Shown: positions 1 through 9,795 of the stretch, one piece after another
Position numbering within the stretch: position 1 is the stretch's first letter
Layout: every line of letters starts with the position of its first letter
From: Helianthus annuus
Lineage: Eukaryota; Streptophyta; Magnoliopsida; Asterales; Asteraceae
Assembly (NCBI RefSeq): GCF_002127325.2
Contig: NC_035436.2
Coordinates: 14,208,066-14,272,065 of the forward strand
Direction: 5' to 3'
Length of the DNA: 64,000 bases
Made by a program: the position numbers and the translations under genes
Notes under the pieces: generated by a model
What the model saw: the letters and a program-made list of their open reading frames with translations, nothing else
Databases searched by the model: none
What the model was told of the DNA's origin: nothing

Positions 1-57
1 TAATATACTAATTAATAACTAATCAATAAATGAATCAAAATTATTAATCAATCATCC

Positions 58-675
58 TACCTTTCCCCCCACCCAAAGTTGTTCGATTTCGCTCTTAGAC
101 ATGTGAAGCTCAACAAGATTATTTGCTTCAAAGGTTTTAGGCAAACACCAATGAGGATAATAGTGCCATTTCAAGTACCGTAATGCATTTGGAAAGTATT
201 GACCAACTTCATCAATCTTCACAAGGTTATATTCTACAATAAAGCATCTTAGATTCTTCATGTTTCTAATACTTTCCAAAGCAATATTAGGGGTGACCTT
301 TAGACGTATACACCTTGTCGATTCAAAACCCTGTAATTCAACAATAGTTCATGTCAAAAGTAAAAAAAAATGTGTTTGTCTCATCTCTATGTTACAAGTA
401 AATCTGATTCTTGCCAAGTCAGTATTCAATACATTTTCAATTTCTTTCTGAATCCATAATCTGCTATGTTTTTTGGGCTCATCTGGGTGCAAACGACGTA
501 CGATATTCTTGCCCATTTCTTCAATATGGTCATGCATGCTCAAGTAAAGATCATTAACACCATCATCATGAAAAGTTATTAGAGATCTCTGCTCAAGAAC
601 TCTTAAACCAATTCTAGCTCGAAATCCACAACTTTCAAGCATACTTATTGCTTCGTTTTTATCCCACCCCTTCAA
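58..675 (-). pseudogene. TNL (TIR-NBS-LRR) resistance-gene fragment, end of NB-ARC plus first LRR exon
   Basis: Two minus-strand coding blocks belong together. The block from 675 down to about 396 encodes the winged-helix end of an NB-ARC domain, with the characteristic run around MHDHIEEMGKNIVRR followed by an RLW motif and the EIENVL segment that precedes the LRR in plant TNLs. The block from 330 to 58 (acceptor-like CAG just before it, donor-like AAG/GTAGGA at its end) encodes IRNMKNLRCF, then NALRYLKW and the LRR start ending EQLW..GGK, the usual place for a TNL intron. The family comprises cytoplasmic or nuclear immune receptors that recognise pathogen effectors. TIR, P-loop and most LRRs are not in the window: the 5' part is absent upstream of 675 and the 3' part lies beyond the left edge. 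The exact donor of the first block is unresolved because the obvious GT gives a phase mismatch. It may be a relic or an incomplete gene. Confidence 0.7.
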
Positions 676-1982
676 TATACATGTAACATCGAGGAATATT
701 TCTTAAGCGTGCACAACTTTTTCATATAATAATATTTTTTTTAAATTACACAAAATTAAAGAGAATTTTATAGCAAAGAGTGTTTTTAGATATTGACAAA
801 TCATCATACTGGAACTTTCAAGGGCCGGGCAGAGTAATTGATATTTGTTAAAAAGGATATGAAATTCCACCTATGCAAAGAACAAAATACACTAAATTTG
901 ACTATTTTACTATTTCTTATGCAATACCCATAAATTTAAAACATCCATAATGCTAAAAATCACCAAAAAAAAACTCAACTTTGTTCATTAACATGCCTAT
1001 TGCACTACAGAATGAATACTGATTACATGTTAAACGTTAAGCGGATTAACATACCATTAACTTGTAGCATAATCAGATTGTTACTCTGATTCTGGTACGC
1101 CTGTTGGCAATGCGAGTCAATTCCCATTAGGAGGCAGCTTCGACAATGCCGGCGGCCTCTACAAACCCCCCAAAGCCCGTCCCCTCGTCCCAAACAACTG
1201 CTTCCTTAAAACATATTAACCAAAGATGATATTTTATTATTTTTGTTGTTCTTATGTGTTAACCCTACATTCTTTATATACCTTTCTGTAACATTTTTTA
1301 TGTATATATAGTTCTATTCTCCTGCTGTATTGGCAGGCAGAATCAATTTATCACAAAACATCATGCAAATGCCAAACAACTCCTTCTTCAACGCTTCAAA
1401 AGCCAAATCCAACCTCTCCAACTGCTCCATCGCATTCTTATTATACATAAAGAACCCATAATACAACTCAAAATTATAATAGTCTGGTGTCTCTCTCATG
1501 TAGGTATAATAGTCTTTTAACCATTTTTGACAGTCAACCAGACGTTTGACTGACAGTAGGTGTCAATGTGTGATGAAATGTGCATCACATGGTGTCATTT
1601 GGCAAAAGTTGAAAGATAGGGTGTCAATATGTAATATGACCAAACCACAGGGTGGCAAGTTGCACTTTATTCTATTATTTATTTGAAAGTTAAAAAAAGT
1701 CATAAAAAAGAAGTCTGCATGCCTACCCTATCCACCTATTCTAATAGTCACATGCTAGAATATCAGTCAAGAGCATTTTGTAACCTTGCTCTTTTCACTT
1801 CACGCTAGTCCAAACGAAAGTGTGTATGTCCTTAGGTATAATACATAGCATACAGAAGATGGAATTAGACAAACAATGATTGATGTTAAACTCTAACGAT
1901 GGTTTGTTACAAAATTAACACAACAAAAGTCACTGAGCGTTAGATAAGTCTGATAAGAATTTAACGTTTTTTTAGCTTTAAA
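676..1982. other. Intergenic, no confident gene
   Basis: AT-rich non-coding DNA. A 61-codon minus-strand ORF at 1314-1499 (starts MRETPDYYNFELYYGFF) and a short plus-strand open stretch near 1130-1200 look more protein-like than their surroundings. I recognise neither family; both may be relics of an older gene. No tRNA or rRNA seen. Confidence 0.4.
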
Positions 1983-2073
1983 CCAAAATTGTAGTAGAGA
2001 AATATAGTCATCGAATTGACATTCAACTCAAAACCCCCGTTAATGATACTAAAATCCCAACTTTAAAACCTAA

Positions 2074-2390
2074 GAGCAGGCGGGGCGGCACAAGTCCTCC
2101 ACGCGTGATACAACCATAACGCGTTATGGTTTATTTTTCCCACCCCACGACACAACTTCCACGTGTTATATTTTCAACGAAATCCATTTTCGTTAATTTT
2201 TCAAAGCGTGATGGTTTTGTTTTGTGAGTGGAATTGTTGGTTGGGGGGAAATTGTTGGGTATGGTGGTGAGTGATGACCACCCCCACTAAAAAAGGTTGT
2301 GAGTGATGGAAAAATGGTCAATGACATGGCGGAACTTGATTGGTGCTTGTGAGTGATAAATTCTATCACTAGTGAACCACCCCCCTCCCC
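2074..2390. mobile_element. Small non-autonomous DNA element, TAA target duplication (PIF/Harbinger-like)
   Basis: 317 bp flanked by TAA at 2071-2073 and 2391-2393. Unit 2 gives the same flanks (AAAACC-TAA and TAA-GTAGTTAGG) around a different insert. Ends are G/C-rich and only weakly inverted (GAGCAGGCGGGG at the left; the right end reads GGGGAGGGGGGTGG on the other strand). A 3-bp TAA/TWA duplication is typical of PIF/Harbinger MITEs. No coding capacity. Confidence 0.6.
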
Positions 2391-2393
2391 TAA

Positions 2394-2870
2394 GTAGTTA
2401 GGATCAGTTGACGAATAAGCCTTTAACGTTGGTTTAATTGATCGGAAGTGATACTTTGTGAAGGACTAAAGCTGGAACAGCTGAAAGCTGCAGGGGCATA
2501 ATGAAACCATTCCTTTTATCCACATCCCTTTTGCCTCTAGAATCTCCAAACCTTACTTGGGGCTTTATATAATGAGAGAAAAAAAACGCCAAAACCATTC
2601 CTAGCTACGTTAGCTCATTATATATTTTTTAATCTAAAATTTCAGATTCTACAATACTAACATATAATTAAAGGAAATGAAAAGCAAAACTAAAAAAAAG
2701 ATTGGTTGTTAGTAATTTTCTTGGTTTTCAAGTTTTCAATGGGTTTCTAACTAACCCTACAAGACTAACATATAACTTTGATCCAGCCAGTTTTGACCCA
2801 AGTTCATGTTCGCCTTTGGTATTGCCTATCCACTCCAGCGCATAATGAAATCCTCTCTTTGTTGTGTGTT
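2394..2870. other. Non-coding part of unit 1
   Basis: Shared with 23251-23930 in unit 2 (there interrupted by a CACTA-like element). Contains TATATA-rich stretches and no ORF I can support. Confidence 0.5.
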
Positions 2871-3179
2871 TTATTCGTTTAGCTCCTCTCTGACGGACTT
2901 AAACGTGAAGCATACCTCTGAGTCGGATGCCCAACCCCAAACGTCACACCAGTCTTTCATATTCCAGCTCCTTAACAGGCTAAACAGACTATGAAATTCT
3001 GCCCATGCCTCCACCAAATTGGGATGAGTTTTCCAAGTCCTGTCCCAAACAACATTGCTGCCCAACTCCATTAGGGGGTGATTAACTAACCAAGAGTCTT
3101 CCCAAAATCTGACCTTATTACCTCTACCCATCTTGCACAACAACTTTTGCGAAACATCGACATTAAGTTTCACAAACAT
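2871..3179 (-). pseudogene. LINE (non-LTR retrotransposon) ORF2 C-terminal relic
   Basis: About 100 codons on the minus strand with MGRGNKVRFWEDSWL near the start and a W-x-W tryptophan pair followed by FTFKSVREEL near the end. This is the layout of the region after the reverse transcriptase and before the zinc-binding domain of plant L1-like elements. Reverse transcriptase, endonuclease and poly(A) tail are absent, so this is a short truncated relic. It is missing from unit 2, where the sequence diverges just upstream, so it was either inserted in unit 1 or deleted from unit 2. Confidence 0.6.
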
Positions 3180-3471
3180 GTAGTGTCCACAATGTGCATC
3201 AATAACTCACAAAGAACCTAAGTGAAGGTTCCTTAGCCATTTATTTGCTTCAACCTCTACCTCTTAATTACTTCCAAAGGTTTGTTCCATTTTCTTGAAA
3301 AAAAATAACCGGGGCTGTTCTTTTCCGTTTTTTTTTTACTTCGTTTGCTATTAAAGCCATTGCTTTTTCGGTTAAGTTCAAACAAGTTCACATTCCAACT
3401 AAAACCAACTCTTTTGAGTTGTTCTAACATCTTCAAAACAAATTATATTATATATAACAACTTTTTTGATT

Positions 3472-4002
3472 GGGGAATTGACCTCTAATAATCCCATCTA
3501 AACCATATTGGTCATTAATAATCTCATCTCAGAATATTCCCCTCACCAGTCCCACCTTTCATCTATTTTTCCTACAATGGTCCCCTGTTAAAAAAACTTA
3601 ACGGAGTTAAGCTTTTTTCCAAATTACAAACAGATTTTTTAGGGCTTTTGATCAGAACGATTATACGAGTCCATTGATGTAAAACTCACTTCGAAATGGT
3701 GCTCCAAGTGACTTGATTTTGGTTAATTGGAAATTTAAACACCCTAATTGAAGCGCCGTTTTCATCGTTTGGAGCATCGTTTCGAAGCAAGTTTTACATC
3801 AATGGACTCGTATCGTCGTTCTAATCAAAAGCCCTAAAAATCTGTTTGTAATTTGGAAAAAAGCTTAACTCCGTTAAGTTTTTTAACGGGGGACCATTGT
3901 AGGAAAAATATGTGAAAGGTGGGACTGGTGGGGGGAATATTCTGAGGTGAGATTATTAATAGCCAATAAGGTTTAGATGGGATTATTACAGGCCAATTTC
4001 CC
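3472..4002. mobile_element. Mutator-like MITE with about 230-bp terminal inverted repeats
   Basis: The first and last ~230 bases are near-perfect inverted repeats, starting GGGGAATTGACCT at the left and GGGAAATTGGCCT at the right. They are flanked by a 9-bp target duplication TTTTTGATT (3463-3471 and 4003-4011). A 9-bp duplication with long terminal inverted repeats is the Mutator (MULE) signature. No transposase. Its right edge lies about 150 bp upstream of the BAHD start codon, so it may supply promoter sequence. Unit 2 keeps only the right half (24102-24323). Confidence 0.85.
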
Positions 4003-4161
4003 TTTTTGATTTAGTAGTTTGAAACATCATTATAATAAGTAGAAAAAAACAATAGGGTCTTCTTTGGTGGGCTCAGTTCAGCACATGTTTTGATGCTTCT
4101 TAATTGGGTGGGTTAGGAAGTTGTTCTTACCATTAATCATTTGTTTTAGGAAGATCTGGTG

Positions 4162-5994
4162 ATGAGTTCTAACCTAGTCAATCTCATTTCAGAATGCTTC
4201 ATCAAACCACTGAACGAGCTCTCACCTGAGGCAAAGCAGCCTATCCATTTCACACCTTTTGAGCTGGCCTGGCTCAACTTCAAATACTCCCAAAGAGGTC
4301 TCCTTTTCAGAAAACCACCTTCACCGGATTGTTTCTCAATAACCACTTTCTTGAATCACCTCCAACACTCTCTCTCCGCCACCCTCACTCATTTCTACCC
4401 GCTCGCCGCCCGTTTTGCCACTAGAAAACAAGAAAACCCACCTTCATATGTCATCTACTTGGATCCAGAAAACTCCCCTGGCGCCAAGTTTATTTATGCC
4501 AAGGCGGGAGCCACAGTATCCGATGTACTTGACCCACCCGACGTACCTTTACTTGTCCATTCGTTTTTTGATCTTAATAACGCCATTTGCTATGACGGTC
4601 ACACATTGCCTCTGTTATCCATTCAGGTACAAGGAAGGAAAAACTACGAAATTGTTGGTTGACCAAGAGGGTTTTCAATTTTGTCACCCTCCTGCGTCCT
4701 TGGAAAGACCACTCAGCACGGGAAGAGTCTGCATGTTATGTTGATGCGTCTATGTCCCTAGAGCTGACACGTGTCTGACACGTGTTTGACGGACCACTCC
4801 CGTGCGTCGGCGGACCACTCCCGTCCGTCGGCAGACCACTCCCATGCGTTGCGGACCACTCCCGTGCTTCACGGACCACTCCTGTGCGTCGGCAGACCGA
4901 CAGACCACTCCCGTGCGTCGCGGATCACTCCCGTGCTCAGAGATCCTTCCAAGGACGCATGAGAGTGACAAAAATGAAAACCATGTTGGTCAAAAGACAA
5001 ATTCGTAATTTTCCCATAAATGTTTGGTAATTATGGTTGATATTTATACAATGTAGATATTTACATAATCTACCGTCTACTATGACTAATTACAATGGGT
5101 CTAATAACACAGGTGACTGAACTTGTGGATGGAATATTCATCGGTTGCTCTTTCAACCACATGGTGACCGACGGGACCTCTTTATGGCATTTCATGGCTG
5201 CTTGGAGTGAAATATTTAGATCCGGAGGACAATCAGTTTCTCGTCCTCCGGTATTCAAGCGATGGGTGCTGGATGGATATGATCCTATAATCAATCTCCC
5301 CTACAACCATCAAGATCAGTTTATTGAACGTTTTGAAAATCAAACCTTTAAAGAGCGATTCTTCAGTTTCTCCTCAACGGCCATCTCCAAACTCAAAGCA
5401 ACAGCAAATTCTGAATGCAGTACGCAAAAGATTTCAAGTTTACAAGCCGTGATCGCGCTTTTATGGAGGTGCATCACCCGTGCGCGATGTCTACCACATG
5501 ATTGTGAAATCACTTGTTCGTTGATGTTTTCTACGCGGGCAAGGTTAAACCCGCCTTTGTCAGATGATTATTTTGGTAACCCGGTTCACATTGTGGGAGG
5601 CAAAGCAACTGTGGGGGATTTGTTGGCTCATGGTCTTGGTTGGGCGGCTTTCCGACTACACGAAGCCGTGATAAACCACGATGATAAAGCAATCAAGGAA
5701 GAGGTTGAGTCATGGATAAAAAGTCCCGTGATATATAAACGGATTCATCTGTTTGGTGCAAACCTTGTGCGAGCTGCGAGCTCACCGAGATTTGACATGT
5801 ATGGGTGTGAATTTGGATTGGGTAAAGCGCTTGCGGTTAGAAGCGGGTGCACTAACAAATGCGATGGGAAGATAACAATGCATCCGGGGCGAGAGGGTGG
5901 CGGTAGTATGGACGTAGAAGTTTGCCTTTTGCCGGAATATATGAAAAATATTCAATCTGACCAGGAGCTCATGAGTTATCTAATGATATACTAA
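4162..5994 (+). CDS. BAHD acyltransferase, uncharacterised acetyltransferase At3g50280-like; two exons, intact
   Basis: Exons 4162-4626 and 5113-5994 (donor CAG/GTACAA, acceptor ACACAG/GTGACTG, phase 0) give 448 residues, normal for the BAHD family. The ATG at 4162 is preferred; the GTG just before it is not a plausible start. The HxxxD catalytic motif is HMVTD, His171 to Asp175, placed just after the intron. The second family motif (DFGWG in the consensus) is EFGLG, as I recall for the At3g50280-like clade, followed by GKALAVRSG. BAHD enzymes are cytosolic and transfer acyl groups from CoA thioesters to alcohols or amines; donor and acceptor here cannot be predicted. This clade is related to Arabidopsis EPS1 of salicylate synthesis, but EPS1 has lost the catalytic His, which is retained here. 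The intron carries a MITE. The gene has a broken tandem paralogue at 24483-25896. Confidence 0.88.
4637..5015. mobile_element. MITE in the BAHD intron, about 60-bp terminal inverted repeats and a minisatellite core
   Basis: The left end starts GGAAAAACTACG and the right end, read on the other strand, GGGAAAATTACG. Inverted similarity continues for about 60 bp, to the shared stretch TGCGTCCTTGGAA. The unit 2 intron is nearly empty here (GTACAAAAGGAATGTTTGG), so the insertion postdates the duplication or was lost from unit 2. The target duplication is not clean. Element sequence makes up most of the 486-bp intron; splice sites are unaffected. Confidence 0.75.
4791..4939. repeat. Minisatellite of about 20-bp units inside the intronic MITE
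   Basis: About seven imperfect copies of a unit built on GGACCACTCCCGTGCGTCGC. It is GC-rich in an AT-rich region and creates spurious ORFs in several frames. Just upstream are two ACACGTGT G-box-like palindromes (about 4767-4785). Confidence 0.8.
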
Positions 5995-6617
5995 GAGATG
6001 AGTTTGCTTCTGTTGGATCTGGTTTAGGATCGGTCCATGATGGGCGCTAAACCCGCGTTAACGGGTCAGTCACATGTTAAGTGAATGTGTCTTGTTTGTT
6101 TCCGTATTTTCTGTTGTTCATTGAATTGTTCTATTGAGTCTGTAAGCTATTTGTGGCTCTTCCTTTATTGAATGAGATATCACTGTTTTGAGAGTCTATT
6201 CATACTTCTTGCGTTCTTTTAGTTTCATTACTAGAAGCCAAAAAGAGGAACAAATTAAATAATGGCATCCTACATCCATATGTATAAGTTGACTCATAAG
6301 GTCAATATAACTAAATTCTAACTAAAGTTTCCATATGATTTTTGTAACTTTAAAAACATTTAATATATACCTTTAGCAATGTTTGTGGTAAATGCAAATT
6401 CTAAGTTTGACATCCAACCCTTCCGGGATCTCTAAGCTTGTCACCTACAAAACCATAAATACTTCACAAAGTTTCACATCCAATCCTCCGGGATCTTGAA
6501 GCTTGTCACCTACAAAACTATAAATACTTCAAGTACATATCACACCAGAAAAAAATATAGTTCAGTAAGATTAAAACATTAGGATTATGATCAAATACAA
6601 AGGATCCTTATTGTAAG
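5995..6617. other. BAHD 3' flank, non-coding
   Basis: Conserved with 25897-26510. An imperfect ~62-bp direct duplication (two copies of a block containing AAGCTTGTCACCTACAAAAC, about 6415-6535) is present here, against one copy in unit 2. No gene seen. Confidence 0.5.
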
Positions 6618-7137
6618 AAGTGTAAGAAGAATTTATAAAGTGACAAGTGTCCAATAACCTAAAAAAACCCACTACACAAAAAAAAAAAAAAAAAAAAAAA
6701 ATTAAACATCCACCATCACCAAAAACCTAAACCCCCACCCCCTCCCCCATCACCCACCCCAATTTTTTTTTACGGGGGGTGGGGGTTTAGGTTTTTTGGT
6801 GGTGGTGGGGGTGGGTGTTTAGTTTTATTTTAGGTTTTTTTTTTTTTTTTTTTTGGGGGGGGGGGGGGGGGTTAGGTTTTTTTTAGGTTTTTGGGGAGTG
6901 TGTGTGGGGGGGGGGTTAGGTTTTAGGTTTTGTGGGGTTTTTTTTGGTGAGGTATAGTTTGTTTGTTTTTTTTTTTTGCCCGAGGGGTGGGGAGGTGAGG
7001 GGTTTAGGTTTTTGGGTGGTGGGGGGGGGGGGGGTTAGGTTTTTGGGTGGTGGTGGGGTGGGGTGGGGGTGGGTGGTGATGTAGTGGGTTTAGTTTAGAT
7101 TTTGTACACTTGTCACTCTATAAATCCTTCTTACACT
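6618..7137. mobile_element. Foldback element with simple-sequence core, copy 1
   Basis: Ends are inverted repeats of about 40-55 bp around AAGAAG(G)ATTTATA and GTGACAAGTGT. The core is a purine/pyrimidine simple sequence: poly(A), C-rich ACCACC tracts, then a mirror of long G runs and GTTTAGG motifs. The core differs markedly in run lengths from the unit 2 copy at 26511-27037, as expected of slippage. The G runs have G-quadruplex potential on the plus strand. No coding capacity; superfamily unclear. Confidence 0.65.
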
Positions 7138-7181
7138 TTTTACAATTAGAAGTCTTTGTAGAATAACATAACTCTAAAACA

Positions 7182-7690
7182 TTATACGTTTCGGATAAAA
7201 AAGCCTGTGTCACATGTTGTTTCAATATTGGTGCTTCTCCTTTTAAGAGCAAGTGCCATATGTTGTTCTTGAGGTAGAAGTGCATCTGGATCAATCCTTT
7301 TTCTATATCCAAGAATTCTAAGACCTTTTAGTAAAGACATGCTATGTGGAAGATGACTTATAAATGTATGCATCAGATTTAACTCTTCCAAACATTTTAA
7401 ATCTCTTAGGTTCTCGGGTAATTTATCAAGCTGATAACACAAAGAAAGGTCAAAGTTGTTTGAGATGTTTTAGCTTACAAACGCTACCTGGGAGATGTTT
7501 AATCTTTTGAATTTGTTATATTTAGTTTTTCTAAACATTCCAGTTGACCAATGTCTTTAGGCAATTCCTCTATGCCACATCTTGTGAGGTTAAGAACTCC
7601 TAAATGTTATAAATTACAAATCCTTCCCAGGAGACTCTTGAGCATTGTACATTCCAAGAGATATTGATAAATGAGTTTATAACGTTTTTC
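7182..7690 (-). pseudogene. LRR-domain relic of an NBS-LRR gene, copy 1
   Basis: Minus-strand leucine-rich repeats across several frames: IEELPKDIGQLECLEKL, then KLPENLRDLKCLEELNL, then HSMSLLKGLRILGYR. These match the NBS-LRR repeat spacing. Stops and frameshifts separate the repeats, and the unit 2 copy carries similar lesions, so the gene was dead before the segmental duplication. No NB-ARC or TIR sequence is attached. Confidence 0.7.
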
Positions 7691-8465
7691 AATAAGACAT
7701 TTCTTTGTGTTTTCTGACCATTGCGTCTTAGAATTAAGTCATTTTTTTGTGTTTTTGGTCCATTGCTTTTTACGCAACTGGGTTTTCGAATTTTTTTTCA
7801 AAAATATAGTAATAGTATACTTTTTTTAAAGATTAAAAAACGCTCATTTTTTGTGCAATTTTTATAAAAAAAATAATGTCGTACAAAAGAGTTATTAACG
7901 TTTAAAAAATGGAGGGAATTGGAGGAGAGAGAAACTATTGTTCTGGATTGACTAGAATGCCTCTACACAAACTCACGCGCCTCCTTTTTTTGTTTCTTCA
8001 ATTTCACTCATTTAATTTTAGCTCTTTATTAAATTAAGTGATAGTCAATATCACTTCCTAGCCAAAAAAAACTTCTTATTATATCCTGACCCCTTCTAAT
8101 GAAAGATGACATATGTATCTGATTCAATTAAGGGTTTGATCAGATTTAAAACTACTATTTGACTTTCTTAGAAAAGTCAACATGTGGTAATGAACATCAA
8201 ACCCGGGCGTCAGTTTTATCGATTTCAAACATTTTACCAACTAAATAATAACAAAATTTCAAGAATCATACCGATTTAAATCAACAAAACCACCACCGTA
8301 ATTTAAATATAAAAAAAACTAACCTCAAAATAATCAAAGGTTGCCTTCGGTTTGTGAGTCTCAACGCTATGTTGAGGTTAAAATGTTAAATGGGGTGATG
8401 AATTTTGATCCAAACATCATTGCTCTTCCCTTTCTTACCACTTACCTGGAAATCATACCCACTAA
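7691..8465. other. Non-coding part of unit 1
   Basis: AT-rich, conserved with 27586-28366. No ORF or RNA gene recognised. Ends at the target duplication CTTCCAAT (8466-8473) of the hAT-like element. Confidence 0.5.
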
Positions 8466-8846
8466 CTTCCAATTAGGGCTGTAAACGAGCCGAGTCGAAC
8501 CGAGCTCGACCCGGCTCAAGCTCGGCTCGAACTCAATTCGAGCTGGCTCGGCTCGAGCTCGAATTTCAAATCGAGCTGAGATTTGAGGCTCGAGCTCGAC
8601 TCGATTAAAATTCGAGATAGCTCGGCTCGGCTCGATCTAGCTCGAATTAACAAAAAACCGCAAAATTTACTACTTAAAAAACCCTAAAAATGAATATTTT
8701 CATAGACTAAGGGCCATAATTGCAATTATATTTAACCAAATGGCTATATATGCAAGTATAAATACTTAAATCTCTTTGTACATTTTCCTTACCTTCTTTT
8801 ATAGGGGAGATACTCCCTTAGTTTTTGTCTTTTGAGCGATGTGGGA

Positions 8847-9461
8847 TGTTGATGCAACAAACACAGGACCAAGGATGGTAGCTTAACTGGTCAGGCAAAA
8901 GGGCTGAAGGGTTCAGTTTTGCCTAACGCAGGTCGCGGGGTCCCTCCACGTTTGCAAAACGTGGAAGGAGGTTCACTAGTATGATTGAGATATTTGCTTT
9001 GAAGTTCTTTCTTCGAGACTAGCTCGAATTCAGAAAAGAAAGCAAATGAGATGAATTTGATGGAGAGTACTTTGGAGGTGACAAAGAACTCTTGAATGAC
9101 AAGAGATTAAGGAATCTCTGCTTTTCGGAATGACCTGGAAGTGTCTTCGAGCTGTCTTCTTATAGTGGAAGACACCTCTCGAAATGGTATGGACTATACT
9201 AGTGGAACCTGTTTGCTTATGGAGGGTTTCCCCTTTTGGGGTTCAAGGCTTTGGACCCCTGGTTAATAGGGTGTGCCTGTACAGACCTGCTCTGACTTTG
9301 TGAGTTGGTGAGCGTGAGTTGGTGAGATGAGTTGGTGGACATGACTAGTTACTGTTCCTCGATTCACTCATTATGCAGCTTTTCATCCGATGAACCTTTC
9401 AACCTTTTAAGCTCTTTGCATATTAGTGATTTTATTTGTCTTTGGGCTACCCCCGTCGTCA
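8847..9461 (-). repeat. 3' LTR of the Tat element
   Basis: 615 bp, TG...CA ends in both orientations, near-identical to 18483-19097. Any transcription of the antisense ORF at 9796 must start in or just beside this LTR. Confidence 0.93.
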
Positions 9462-9471
9462 GCCCCCCAAG
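9462..9471 (-). other. Polypurine tract of the Tat element
   Basis: Minus strand reads CTTGGGGGGC directly against the 3' LTR start TGACGACGG; primes plus-strand DNA synthesis. Confidence 0.75.
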
Positions 9472-9795
9472 TCAGAGGTTTTTGGGGTATTATGCTCAAA
9501 GACTTCTGACTTTTATGCATGTCTTGTAAAGGCTTCAAGGGTTCGTTGTTTGGAGGCTTGAAGGGTTTGAGGCGGTTACTTTTTTGAATTTTGAAATTTA
9601 ATCGATTTGACAGTTGATTGGACATGTGTCAGGCGGCGGATTGGCAGAAGTTTCTTATTTACCTTTAATGCCTCTACTTTACTCTCTTATTTGTTTTAAC
9701 TATTGTAAAGTTTCTTCACTTTCTTTGCAATCATTCACCGTTTTCCTCTTCTCAGGTTAGTTTCTTCTCCATTTTCACTTTTACTTTTTCCGATC

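Noticed and set aside
4750..5030. Overlapping ORFs rich in Arg/Pro/Ser in the BAHD intron
   Set aside because: Produced by the ~20-bp minisatellite reading open in several frames.
6850..7080. Telomere-like TTTAGG words
   Set aside because: Not the plant TTTAGGG array; irregular G/T simple sequence within a foldback element.
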